Part shown: positions 34,815 through 43,210 of the stretch, piece after piece
Layout: the number at the start of each line of letters is the position of its first letter
Position numbering within the stretch: position 1 is the stretch's first letter
Assembly (NCBI GenBank): GCA_009777235.1
Contig: WRMH01000009.1
Coordinates: 25,057-89,056, forward strand
Reading direction: 5' to 3'
DNA from: Oscillospiraceae bacterium
GTDB taxonomy: Bacteria; Bacillota; Clostridia; Oscillospirales; Oscillospiraceae
Length of the DNA: 64,000 nucleotides
Program-made: the position numbers and the translations under genes
Notes under the pieces: generated by a model
What the model saw: only the letters and a program-made list of their open reading frames with translations
The model's database searches: none
What the model was told of the DNA's origin: nothing

Positions 34815-37457
34815 ATGGAAAACAGCTTGCCCGAGCAAAATAAAAATGCAAACCCGTCCCGGCGAAAATCATTAAACTTTCGTATGAGGCTGATTCTTGT
34901 CGGCCTGTCGCTTTTTATCGGAATTGTCATGATGATTTTTTTGTCTATTATCTATCAAAACCGCATCGAATCAGAATACACGAACAAAGCGATCATGCTG
35001 TCTAAAATCGCGGCATCCATGATGGACGGCGAAGATATTGACCGCTATCTGCTGACTCTTGAAAAAGACGACGCGTATTACCGCATTTTTCGGCAGCTAC
35101 AGCTTTCACAGCAGGAAAGCGGCGTCACCTATGTCTATATTTCAAGAATAGACGGACTGAATGAAATCATTGTTTTTGACGCTGAGCTTGATTTAGGCTC
35201 TGTCATTTCAATCGCCGATGAGCAGTATGACAACATATTGGCGGCTACGCAAAGCGGAAAACTGATTGAGCCGTATATCTACGATACAAAATGGGGCAGC
35301 CTCTTTACGGCAATCGAGCCGATCTACCGAAAAGACGGCAGCGTGTCCGGCTACGCGAACGCCGCCATTGCCTTAGAGCAAATAATCACAGAACGTATCT
35401 TTATATTTACGCTGCTGGGCGTCATCATCTTGCTGACCTCTCTGGCTTTTGCGACGGCGGGCTTTTACGCTGTTCAAAGAATCGTCCTCTCCCCTGTCCG
35501 CGATCTTACAAACAGCATATCAGCTTATCACCCCGGCGAAACTCTCCCGGATTTGTTCAACCCGGAAAAATCAACGCCAAAAACACATTCAAGCAATGAA
35601 ATTGATATTTTGGAACGCAGCTTAACCCAAATGACAGCGCGGACGGACAAAATGTTTGCCGAGGTAAAGCAGCTTGAAGCCGTAAGGCTTGCCAACCGCG
35701 CAAAATCTGATTTTCTCGCGAGAATGAGCCACGAGATACGCACCCCAATGAACGTAATCGTCGGCATATCTCAAATGCAGCTTCACAAAAACGGACTCTC
35801 ACAGGAAAGCGAGCAGGCGTGGAATCATGTCTATGAAGCGGGAAACAACTTGCTTGCTATAATCAATGATATTTTAGATATGTCAAAAATTGAAACGGGT
35901 AAAATGGCGCTTGAGCTATCGTCATACAGCTTGCCGAGCCTCATAAACGACGTGGTGACGCTAAGTATCGTGCGCATTGGCTCAAAGCCTATCGAATTGC
36001 GGCTTGACATCGCCGAAGACCTACCGCTCAAAATGCGCGGCGACGAGGTGCGGCTTAAGGAGATTTTGACAAACCTTTTATCAAACGCCATAAAATATAC
36101 GGACGCCGGGAGTGTAAAAATATCCGCAAACCACTTTTTGCAAAACGGGGCTTTAATGCTGCGCTTTGTCGTAGAGGACACGGGGCAAGGCATAAAACCG
36201 GAGGATATGCCAAATTTATTTACGGAGTTCATGCGCTTTAACGCATCCACCACGCGCTATATCGAGGGTACGGGGCTTGGCCTTAGCATAACCAAAAGTC
36301 TCGTTGAGATGATGGGCGGTACGATAAAGGCCGAAAGCGAATACGGCGTTGGCAGCAAGTTTACCGTAACTGTCATGCAAGAATCCGTAAACGGTGAGGT
36401 CATCGGAAAAGAACTTTCGAAACGGCTTTCTAATTTCACCTTCAACATAGACAGACGTTTTCAAAACAAACGAATCGTCCGCTACCCCATGCCCTACGGA
36501 AAAGTATTGATAGTTGACGACGTACGCTCAAACCTCTTTGTCGCGCAAGGGCTGCTGCTCCCATATGAACTGCAAATCGAAACCGCCGTCAGCGGATATG
36601 AAGCGATAGAAAAAATCAGCGCGGGCAGCACCTATGACGTTATATTCATGGATCATATGATGCCGCAGATGGATGGGATAGAAACTACAAATAAGCTGCG
36701 CGAAATAGGATATAAAGGCACAATTATCGCGCTGACGGCAAACGCCTTGGTCGGCAACGAAGAGATGTTCATACAAAACGGCTTTGACGACTTTATCCCA
36801 AAGCCCATTGACATACGTCATTTAAACACCGTCTTGAATAAATACGTGCGCGATAAATATCCAAAAGAGGCCGCAAAGTATAAGATGACGTCAAGCGAAG
36901 AGCCGAGCGGCGAAAGCCCCGAAGTTGACCGCAAGCTCTTAGAGTTATTCTTGCGCGATGCACAAAGAGGCGAGGCAAACTTGAAGAAAGCTCTCGCAAA
37001 CGACGATATGAAATTATACATCATCGCCGTACACGCCATGAAGTCCGCTCTCGCCAACATCTCAAAAGACGAGCTTTCCAAGTCCGCCGCCGCTTTGGAA
37101 AACGCCGGGAGAACGGGCGATACGGCGTTTATCAAAGCTAACCACGAAAACTTTATGACCTCACTAAGAGCGCTGATAGACAGTTTGACCGCACTCGGGG
37201 ATGCAAGTGACGGCGGTGCGGCCATTGATACGCAAATACAGGAAGATACGCCCTTCTTATCAAAAGAGCTGCTTGTCATAAAAAAAGCCTGTGAGGATTA
37301 CGACGACGCGGCGGCATTCACGGCGCTCGGCAGGCTGAGGGAAAAACAATGGAAGCGGGAAACTTCCGCCGCCTTGAAAGAAATTTACGACATCTTGTTT
37401 ATAGACAGCAATTTTGAAAACGCCGCAGAGCGGGTAGTCAAATTAATGAAATCATAG
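34815..37457 (+). CDS. Membrane hybrid histidine kinase with extracytoplasmic sensor domain
   Basis: 880 residues from the ATG at 34815, which has AAAGGAG eleven bases upstream; an ATG at 34779 that touches the previous stop is possible. Two transmembrane helices (ILVGLSLFIGIVMMIFLSII near 24-44; IFTLLGVIILLTSLAFATAG near 200-220) flank a Cache-like sensor. HAMP, HisKA (His306), HATPase, receiver (Asp613, VIFMDHMMP) and an HPt-like domain with His740 (AVHAMKSALA) follow. The HPt has HxxKS instead of HxxKG. The HATPase-receiver part resembles that of the 38501-41599 kinase, which points to duplication within the island. Confidence 0.92.
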   Translation: MENSLPEQNKNANPSRRKSLNFRMRLILVGLSLFIGIVMMIFLSIIYQNRIESEYTNKAIMLSKIAASMMDGEDIDRYLLTLEKDDAYYRIFRQLQLSQQESGVTYVYISRIDGLNEIIVFDAELDLGSVISIADEQYDNILAATQSGKLIEPYIYDTKWGSLFTAIEPIYRKDGSVSGYANAAIALEQIITERIFIFTLLGVIILLTSLAFATAGFYAVQRIVLSPVRDLTNSISAYHPGETLPDLFNPEKSTPKTHSSNEIDILERSLTQMTARTDKMFAEVKQLEAVRLANRAKSDFLARMSHEIRTPMNVIVGISQMQLHKNGLSQESEQAWNHVYEAGNNLLAIINDILDMSKIETGKMALELSSYSLPSLINDVVTLSIVRIGSKPIELRLDIAEDLPLKMRGDEVRLKEILTNLLSNAIKYTDAGSVKISANHFLQNGALMLRFVVEDTGQGIKPEDMPNLFTEFMRFNASTTRYIEGTGLGLSITKSLVEMMGGTIKAESEYGVGSKFTVTVMQESVNGEVIGKELSKRLSNFTFNIDRRFQNKRIVRYPMPYGKVLIVDDVRSNLFVAQGLLLPYELQIETAVSGYEAIEKISAGSTYDVIFMDHMMPQMDGIETTNKLREIGYKGTIIALTANALVGNEEMFIQNGFDDFIPKPIDIRHLNTVLNKYVRDKYPKEAAKYKMTSSEEPSGESPEVDRKLLELFLRDAQRGEANLKKALANDDMKLYIIAVHAMKSALANISKDELSKSAAALENAGRTGDTAFIKANHENFMTSLRALIDSLTALGDASDGGAAIDTQIQEDTPFLSKELLVIKKACEDYDDAAAFTALGRLREKQWKRETSAALKEIYDILFIDSNFENAAERVVKLMKS

Positions 37458-37490
37458 GTAGCGGGCGGCATTAATGTAACCCACCACAAA

Positions 37491-37594
37491 GCGGGCATAA
37501 AATTCATTCCGAGAGCGGAGCATGGACGCGGAGCGTCCGAACCGTCTGCGCAAGGATGACGCAGTGGTTCGGGGAGGAATGATTTTATGACCGC
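37491..37594 (+). repeat. Structured repeat family A, copy 2 (complete)
   Basis: 104 bases, from GCGGGCATAAAATTCATTCC to GGAATGATTTTATGACCGC. The inner hairpin GGACGC-GGA-GCGTCC is perfect. The second hairpin uses GAACC/GGTTC and CTGCG/CGCAG, where copy 1 uses GATC/GATC and TTGCG/CGCAA; both sides changed together. It is followed by AATAGAAGCG, the left part of family B. It lies between convergent genes. Confidence 0.88.
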
Positions 37595-37628
37595 GAAAGA
37601 ATAGAAGCGCGCTGTCGCCGCCGCAAAA

Positions 37629-38459
37629 CTATTTAAAGACGGAACGGATCATTCGCCGCTTGAGACAATCGCCCAATTGCGCCGCTATTTTCTCACGCAG
37701 CAAAGCCGCGTCTATTGGCTTTAGTATATATTCGCTGATTCCAAGCCCAATGGCGGCATATAAGGCGTCCTTGTTGCTCTCGGATGTCAAGAAAACGATG
37801 GGCGTATCTTCATTTGGCGGGGTATTTCTGATTATTTTTACCAACTCAAATCCGCTCATATTCGGCATATTGCAATCCAACACGAACAAATCAGGCGTCA
37901 CCCTTTTTAAGACCTCCGAAATCGCCTCCGGTCTCGTAAGCGTATATACTTTATACATATCATTTAGCGTCTCATTGAGTGCCTTTAATATACTCGGCGA
38001 ATCATCAACGGCAAGAATGATTGGCTGTTTATCTCCATAGCTTTCGGGATTAAACTGATAATCAATCCGCTCGAGCAGTTCTTCCTTGGTGATAGGCTTG
38101 AATAAAACATCAACCGCCCCGAGTTCAAACGCTTGAACCACACTTTCTTTATCCCGGTTGCCGGTCAGAAACATAATCGGTATAGCCGCATACCGCTTAT
38201 CACCTTTCAATCTCCTGATGATCTCGTAGCCGTCAACATTCGGCATATTTATATCCAATAATATTAAGTCAATATCCTCCGTTTTCTCAAGGATTTCAAA
38301 TAATATTTCGTCGCTTTGCGCCGGATAGACCTTGTAGTAGTCTTTTAGCCTGTCTTTTAATGATAAGAGCATAAACTGAACGTCGTCAACGCAGATTATC
38401 TTTTTGCGATCATCTTTTTCCGTCTGATTTACCTCTTTGCCAAATTCAGCGCCGCTCAT
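37629..38459 (-). CDS. Tandem-receiver response regulator without output domain
   Basis: 276 residues with two receiver domains, about 20-135 and 145-265. The first has CVDDVQF, LILLDINMP and LFKPIT; the second AVDDSPS, LFVLDCNMP and ILKPID. Both acceptor Asp and conserved Lys residues are kept. No DNA-binding or enzymatic domain follows, so it is likely a phosphate sink, shuttle or protein-interaction output for the neighbouring phosphorelay kinases. It lies downstream of the hybrid kinase on the same strand, across a family B copy. Confidence 0.92.
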   Translation of the reverse strand: MSGAEFGKEVNQTEKDDRKKIICVDDVQFMLLSLKDRLKDYYKVYPAQSDEILFEILEKTEDIDLILLDINMPNVDGYEIIRRLKGDKRYAAIPIMFLTGNRDKESVVQAFELGAVDVLFKPITKEELLERIDYQFNPESYGDKQPIILAVDDSPSILKALNETLNDMYKVYTLTRPEAISEVLKRVTPDLFVLDCNMPNMSGFELVKIIRNTPPNEDTPIVFLTSESNKDALYAAIGLGISEYILKPIDAALLREKIAAQLGDCLKRRMIRSVFK

Positions 38460-38489
38460 AATCGCGCCCTCCTCTTTTACAATTCATAA

Positions 38490-38522
38490 TTTTAACAAAA
38501 TCATACGTCTCCCGCTTCGGCA
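38490..38522 (-). repeat. Repeat family B, copy d (provides a stop codon)
   Basis: On the minus strand GAAGCGGGAGACG continues to TATGATTTTGTTAAAA. The TGA within GTATGATTTTG is the stop codon of the hybrid kinase gene, and the repeat's left half encodes its last residues (AEAGDV). Confidence 0.7.
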
Positions 38523-41500
38523 AGCCTCTTTGCCATTTGCTCATAGTTTATCAAATCGGCATTTTCCCTAAGCCAGTCCGTCAAACCCTCGTCATTTTCG
38601 TACTCGTATTTTTCTATCTCCGCCATAGCCTTATCCACGCCGTCCATGTCATAGCTCTCGCAGGCAGCCAAAAGGCTCTCGAGCAATTTTCCGTCGGGTC
38701 TGTCTTTTTTTTGTTTTACGGCGGCGGCATTTATTTCATGCAGCATACCGTCAATGCCGGAAATCAGCTTCCAAGCCGCGTCAAGAAACGCCGCGTTATG
38801 CCCTTTGATATAGCTCATATCGCCGGATTTTGCCGCCATTTCGAGAGATTTCGCCGCGTCGCCGACATTATCCGCAAAAATATCATAGCTTGCGCCTTTT
38901 ATACCGTGAACGGTGATCTCATACCGCTTTATGTCAAACCCATCCGGGGCTTTTCCCGGCTCCTCCCCTGCCGTTGGCACAGTGTCCATTGAGCTTAGCA
39001 TGGCGCGGACGCTTGCCGCGTATGAGCGCAATATCTTTAAATATGACTCCTCGTCGCCGTTATATCGCTCCAGCCCCTTTACAATGTCTATCCCCGCGAC
39101 TGTTCTGTCCGCGATTTTTGTTTGCTCCGGGTTTTCGCATATTTGCCCGAGCGTTGTTGCCGTATCATCTTGCGTGACCTCGCCGGCGTGCGCATCGTGT
39201 ATATAATGATTTAAGATACTGTTCAAACGCCGTATATCTATGGGTTTTGAAACGAATGCGTTAAAGCCGTTTTTTAGGAACATATCCGCCTGACCGACAA
39301 GCGCGTTTGCGGTCAAAGCGACTATGGGACGGTCATATCCCATTTTGCGCAAGATTTGAACCGCTTCGATTCCGTCCATTTCCGGCATCATGTGATCCAT
39401 AAAGATTATGTCATATACGCCGCCGTTTTTGACTTTTTCGATAGCCTCCGCTCCGCTCATAACTGCGCTGATTTTCAGACCGTAAGGCTTCATAAGGCCC
39501 TCTGCGACATATATGTTGGACTCCACGTCATCTACGACCAAAACGCTGCCATAGGGCATATGATGGCGGATAATCTGCGAATTTTTTATCCCTTTTGGAT
39601 AATTTGCCTGATCAAACTGATGATAGTTTCGCATCTCATCGCTCAATTTCCTGCCTATCACGCCATCGCCCACGACAGCTTGCGGAATATGCACGGTAAA
39701 GACGGAACCTTTGTCCGGCTCGCTTTTTACCTTGATCTCGCCGCCCATAAGGTGAAGCAATTGCTTAGTGATCGCCATGCCCAGCCCGACACCCTCAATA
39801 GTGCGGATGCTCTCTTGGTTAAATCGCGAATACTCGTCAAAAAGCCTGTCAAGCTGCTCTTTTGTCATGCCGCGCCCCGTGTCGCTCACTCGGAGTACGA
39901 GCATCCCGCCTCCCTTTTTGTCCCCGCCGCTTCCTTTATCCTTATCGTATTTAAAAGAAACCGCCACGGCGACATTTCCGGCATCCGTATATTTAAAAGC
40001 ATTGGAAAGCAGGTTGTTTAGTATTTGCTTTATACGCATTTCATCGCCGCACAGCTCCGCCGGGGTGTTTTCATCAATTGAAACATCAAGCTCTATATCT
40101 TTGTCGCCGCGCCGCATGAGGTTTAACGCTATCGCGTCATTGAGCAAGGATGCGACGTCGTACGCAATCGGCCTGATTTCTAATTTTCCGGCTTCTATTT
40201 TGGATAAATCCAAAATGTCATTGATTATGCCAAGCAGCAGGCCGCAAGCGTTGCGTATCCTGCTTAAATCTTCCATTGTCTTTTCGGGAAGCTCTTCGTC
40301 TTGCATAAGAATCTCGATAATGCCCCAGATCGCGTTCATCGGCGTTCGTATCTCATGGCTCATGTTCGCTAAAAACGTGGATTTGGCGCGGCTTTGCATC
40401 TCGGCTTCCGTTTGCTGCTTTGTGAGCCTTAGTATATTGGTTATATCCTGTATGATTTCTACATATCCGGCGACTTCCCCCGCCTTGTCAATAAGCCTTT
40501 CGACGTCACTTTGATAAGACAAACCGTTATGCTCAAAGAAGGTCTGCTTTAATGTATGCTTTGCGCAGGACGCTCCGCATTTTTCGTTGCCGCACGCGCC
40601 GATTTTATACTCGCCGCACGCTTTGCCCAGCACTTTATCAACCTGTTCTCCCAAAAACCTTTCGACGGCTTTGTTGACAAATGTAAATTTCAGGTTCTCA
40701 TCGGTAACGATAAGCGGCAATGAAACGGCGTCAAGGATAGATTTGTACCAATGGGCATCATTTTCGATTTTCTCTACAAATTCGGCTATTTTACTTTCCG
40801 CTTGCTTTTTGTCGTTAATATCTAAGAGCGCTCCGGCAACCCTGATTGGGACACCGTCTCTGTCCCTAAAGGTAGTGCCCATCGCGTGAAAATACCTGTA
40901 GCTGCCGTTTTTTTGCATCATCCTGTATTCGATATCAAATGGCGTCATCCCCGTATAGTCATTCAAATGCGCCGCAAAAGCGTCAAACGCCATTTGCCTG
41001 TCTTCGGGATGCACCCGCTCGCCCCAGCTTCCGAGCACGTTCGGAAAATCATGCTCGTCAGAAAAGCCCAGCATATGCCGAAATTCCTGTGACCAGATGA
41101 ACCTGTTGCCCGGATTTACCGGGTCGGTGCTCACGACGTCCATATCCCATAGCCCGACGCCAAGCGCGTCATTTGAGAGTTTATATTTCATAATGTCGTA
41201 TTCATTTGTGATAAACTGCTCGATCAGTTTTATTTGGTTTAAAACCCTAAGTTTGACGAGAGCCGGGGAAAACGGCTTGATGAGATAATCCGCCGCGCCC
41301 AGTGCCAAGCCTTTTTCTTCATCATCGGGATCGCTAAGGCCGGTGATAAAAATAACGGGGATATTGCTTGTTTTTTCTGACGCCTTTAGCTTTGATATTA
41401 CCTCATATCCGTCCATATCGGGCATGATGATGTCAAGCAATATGAGGTCAGGCAGATATTTCTCCGCCGCGGCAATCGCTTTTCTTCCGCTTTTTGCCGC

Positions 41501-41599
41501 ATAGACGGTATAATCGGCGCTGAGTATATGCGTGAGATTTAGTATATTTAAGTTTTCATCATCTACGACAAGTATTCTATACTTTTGTGCCCCAATCAT
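38501..41599 (-). CDS. Cytoplasmic hybrid histidine kinase, REC-PAS-PAS-HisKA-HATPase-REC-HPt
   Basis: 1032 residues, no membrane segment. The N-terminal receiver is complete (Asp56 in LILLDIIMPD, Lys in LIKPFS). A PAS at about 145-275 is nearly the same as in the 30448-33642 kinase. The second PAS (about 290-395) carries a cysteine cluster, ACGEYKIGACGNEKCGASC, that might bind metal or sense redox state. HisKA has His415, the second receiver Asp735 (IIFMDHMMP) and HPt His898 (VHGIKGASYD). A C-terminal receiver and HPt suit a multistep relay. It runs opposite to the other three kinases, toward the tandem-receiver gene. The ATG has GAGGGGG upstream at a long spacing. Confidence 0.92.
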   Translation of the reverse strand: MIGAQKYRILVVDDENLNILNLTHILSADYTVYAAKSGRKAIAAAEKYLPDLILLDIIMPDMDGYEVISKLKASEKTSNIPVIFITGLSDPDDEEKGLALGAADYLIKPFSPALVKLRVLNQIKLIEQFITNEYDIMKYKLSNDALGVGLWDMDVVSTDPVNPGNRFIWSQEFRHMLGFSDEHDFPNVLGSWGERVHPEDRQMAFDAFAAHLNDYTGMTPFDIEYRMMQKNGSYRYFHAMGTTFRDRDGVPIRVAGALLDINDKKQAESKIAEFVEKIENDAHWYKSILDAVSLPLIVTDENLKFTFVNKAVERFLGEQVDKVLGKACGEYKIGACGNEKCGASCAKHTLKQTFFEHNGLSYQSDVERLIDKAGEVAGYVEIIQDITNILRLTKQQTEAEMQSRAKSTFLANMSHEIRTPMNAIWGIIEILMQDEELPEKTMEDLSRIRNACGLLLGIINDILDLSKIEAGKLEIRPIAYDVASLLNDAIALNLMRRGDKDIELDVSIDENTPAELCGDEMRIKQILNNLLSNAFKYTDAGNVAVAVSFKYDKDKGSGGDKKGGGMLVLRVSDTGRGMTKEQLDRLFDEYSRFNQESIRTIEGVGLGMAITKQLLHLMGGEIKVKSEPDKGSVFTVHIPQAVVGDGVIGRKLSDEMRNYHQFDQANYPKGIKNSQIIRHHMPYGSVLVVDDVESNIYVAEGLMKPYGLKISAVMSGAEAIEKVKNGGVYDIIFMDHMMPEMDGIEAVQILRKMGYDRPIVALTANALVGQADMFLKNGFNAFVSKPIDIRRLNSILNHYIHDAHAGEVTQDDTATTLGQICENPEQTKIADRTVAGIDIVKGLERYNGDEESYLKILRSYAASVRAMLSSMDTVPTAGEEPGKAPDGFDIKRYEITVHGIKGASYDIFADNVGDAAKSLEMAAKSGDMSYIKGHNAAFLDAAWKLISGIDGMLHEINAAAVKQKKDRPDGKLLESLLAACESYDMDGVDKAMAEIEKYEYENDEGLTDWLRENADLINYEQMAKRLAEAGDV

Positions 41600-41756
41600 G
41601 ATTTAAAAATAATTCCCCCTCATCGCTTGAAATTCGCCGCGCCTAAAATAATATCATAGTTTCCCGCCGCAAACAAGATTGTTTTATTTTCTGTAAAATT
41701 ACTGTTTTGCGACCAGTATATTGCGACCCGGTGAGGAAGGTTGCATTTTTGACCCG

Positions 41757-41836
41757 TAAGCGGAGCATGGACGCGGAGCGCGCGAGTTAGGCGCATGGAT
41801 GACGCAGTGGTTCGGGGAGGAATGATTTTATGACCG
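41757..41836 (+). repeat. Structured repeat family A, copy 3 (left arm decayed)
   Basis: AAGCGGAGCATGGACGCGGAGCG leads to GGATGACGCAGTGGTTCGGGG and GGAATGATTTTATGACCG. The left outer-stem arm is replaced by unrelated sequence, so the outer stem cannot form. It is followed directly by family B copy e. It lies in the divergent space between a kinase gene and the nucleoside-binding lipoprotein gene. Confidence 0.8.
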
Positions 41837-41852
41837 TGAGTAACGTGAATAA

Positions 41853-41885
41853 ATAGAAGTGGGGGAATTATGATTTTGTTAAAAT
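41853..41885 (+). repeat. Repeat family B, copy e
   Basis: ATAGAAGTGGGGGAATTATG continues to ATTTTGTTAAAAT. It is joined to family A copy 3 with a short linker and codirectional with the lipoprotein gene downstream. Confidence 0.75.
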
Positions 41886-41976
41886 TTTTCACTATCTTTT
41901 AATCTATCTATTGCTTTTTGCCGCGACTTGCTTTAAAATTGAGAAAGTAAACAAAAATATCTTTGGAGGAAAAAAT

Positions 41977-43092
41977 ATGAAAAAGTTTAGACATGCAACC
42001 CTAATTATCATGATCGCCTCTATGCTCTTGCTCATGCTTGCGGCTTGTGGCAACGGCAACGGCAGCGGCGGCAGCGACGGCGACGGCCTGAAAATCGTCA
42101 TCGTAACATCCGGTTCGAGCGTTGACGACGGTTCGTTCCAGCAAAACAACTATGAGGGCATACTCGACTTTATTGCCGACTCAAGCCCCGAATCTGCCGT
42201 GACGGCGGTCACTTCAAACGACATTGCTACCTCTCTGCAAGACGTTGAAGCGGTCGTTGCCGATTATGATGTAATCGTAGTACCCGGATTCCAGTTTTCC
42301 ATCATATCGTCAATCGCGCTCGACAACCCCGACAAGTTCTTCATTCTTGTTGACTCCGACCCCGTAGAGATTGACGGTCAGACGGTATTTGACAACATCT
42401 ATGCCATGACCTTTAAGGAGCACGACAGCGGATTTTGCGCGGGCATTGCGGCGGCAATGGAAACAACCACGGGTAAGGTCGCTTTTATCGGTGGTATCGC
42501 GTTCCCAGCCGTTGTCAACTATCAGTTCGGATTTGACGCCGGCGTCCGCTACGCAAATGAAAATCTCGGCACAAACGCCGAAATAGTCGAGCTTCCCGCC
42601 TTTGCGGGCACTGACGTCAGAGACATAAATGTCGGTGGAAACTATATAAACGACTTTGGCGACCAAGCTCAGGGCAAAGTCGTAGCCGAGGCACTTATTG
42701 CCGAGGGCGTTGACATTCTGTTTGTGGCTGCCGGAGGCGCCGGGCTCGGCGCGTTCACAGCGGCAAAGGAAGCCACGGGCGTCATGATTATCGGCTGTGA
42801 CGTTGACCAATACAACGAAGGCGTATACGCGGGCGGCAACGTCGTTCTCACTTCCGGCATCAAGAATATGCGTATCAACGTGACCCGCCAGCTCAACGCT
42901 ATCGCTGACGGCACATTCAAGGGCGGCAACTACCTGCTCGGCGCCGACACCGACTCCACCGGCTTTATCTCCGCCGCCGGCAGACATCAGCTCTCCGCCG
43001 ACACCCTCTCCGCTCTAAATGACGCTTTCGCCAAAGTAAAATCCGGCGAGATTCAACCGCCCGGCAACTTCGACCCGGGCAACATGGGATAA
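41977..43092 (+). CDS. BMP-family nucleoside-binding lipoprotein
   Basis: 371 residues from the ATG at 41977, with TTGGAGGAA upstream; the ORF-track extension has no such site. The signal peptide ends in the lipobox LAAC, followed by a Gly/Ser/Asp linker. The fold is that of PnrA/BmpA proteins: IVIVTSGSSVDDGSFQQNNY, then DYDVIVVPGFQF and GKVAFIGGIAFP. These capture purine or other nucleosides for an ABC importer, whose ATPase and two permeases follow. It is the first gene of that operon. Confidence 0.94.
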   Translation: MKKFRHATLIIMIASMLLLMLAACGNGNGSGGSDGDGLKIVIVTSGSSVDDGSFQQNNYEGILDFIADSSPESAVTAVTSNDIATSLQDVEAVVADYDVIVVPGFQFSIISSIALDNPDKFFILVDSDPVEIDGQTVFDNIYAMTFKEHDSGFCAGIAAAMETTTGKVAFIGGIAFPAVVNYQFGFDAGVRYANENLGTNAEIVELPAFAGTDVRDINVGGNYINDFGDQAQGKVVAEALIAEGVDILFVAAGGAGLGAFTAAKEATGVMIIGCDVDQYNEGVYAGGNVVLTSGIKNMRINVTRQLNAIADGTFKGGNYLLGADTDSTGFISAAGRHQLSADTLSALNDAFAKVKSGEIQPPGNFDPGNMG

Positions 43093-43104
43093 ATTCTCAA
43101 AATA

Positions 43105-43149
43105 GAGGCTGTCGCAAAACGATTTAAAGAAATCGTAAGCGACAGCCTC
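43105..43149 (+). terminator. Long hairpin between lipoprotein and ATPase genes
   Basis: GAGGCTGTCGC and GCGACAGCCTC form an exact 11-bp stem, and ACGATTT/AAATCGT can extend it inside. No T-run follows. Such stems behind binding-protein genes commonly stabilise the upstream mRNA or cut transcription partly, so that binding protein exceeds ATPase. Confidence 0.6.
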
Positions 43150-43210
43150 AGGCAAGCCGTCCGGCGGCGCGGCATACCAATTATACGTCTTGTAAAGTGG
43201 CATATCATTT

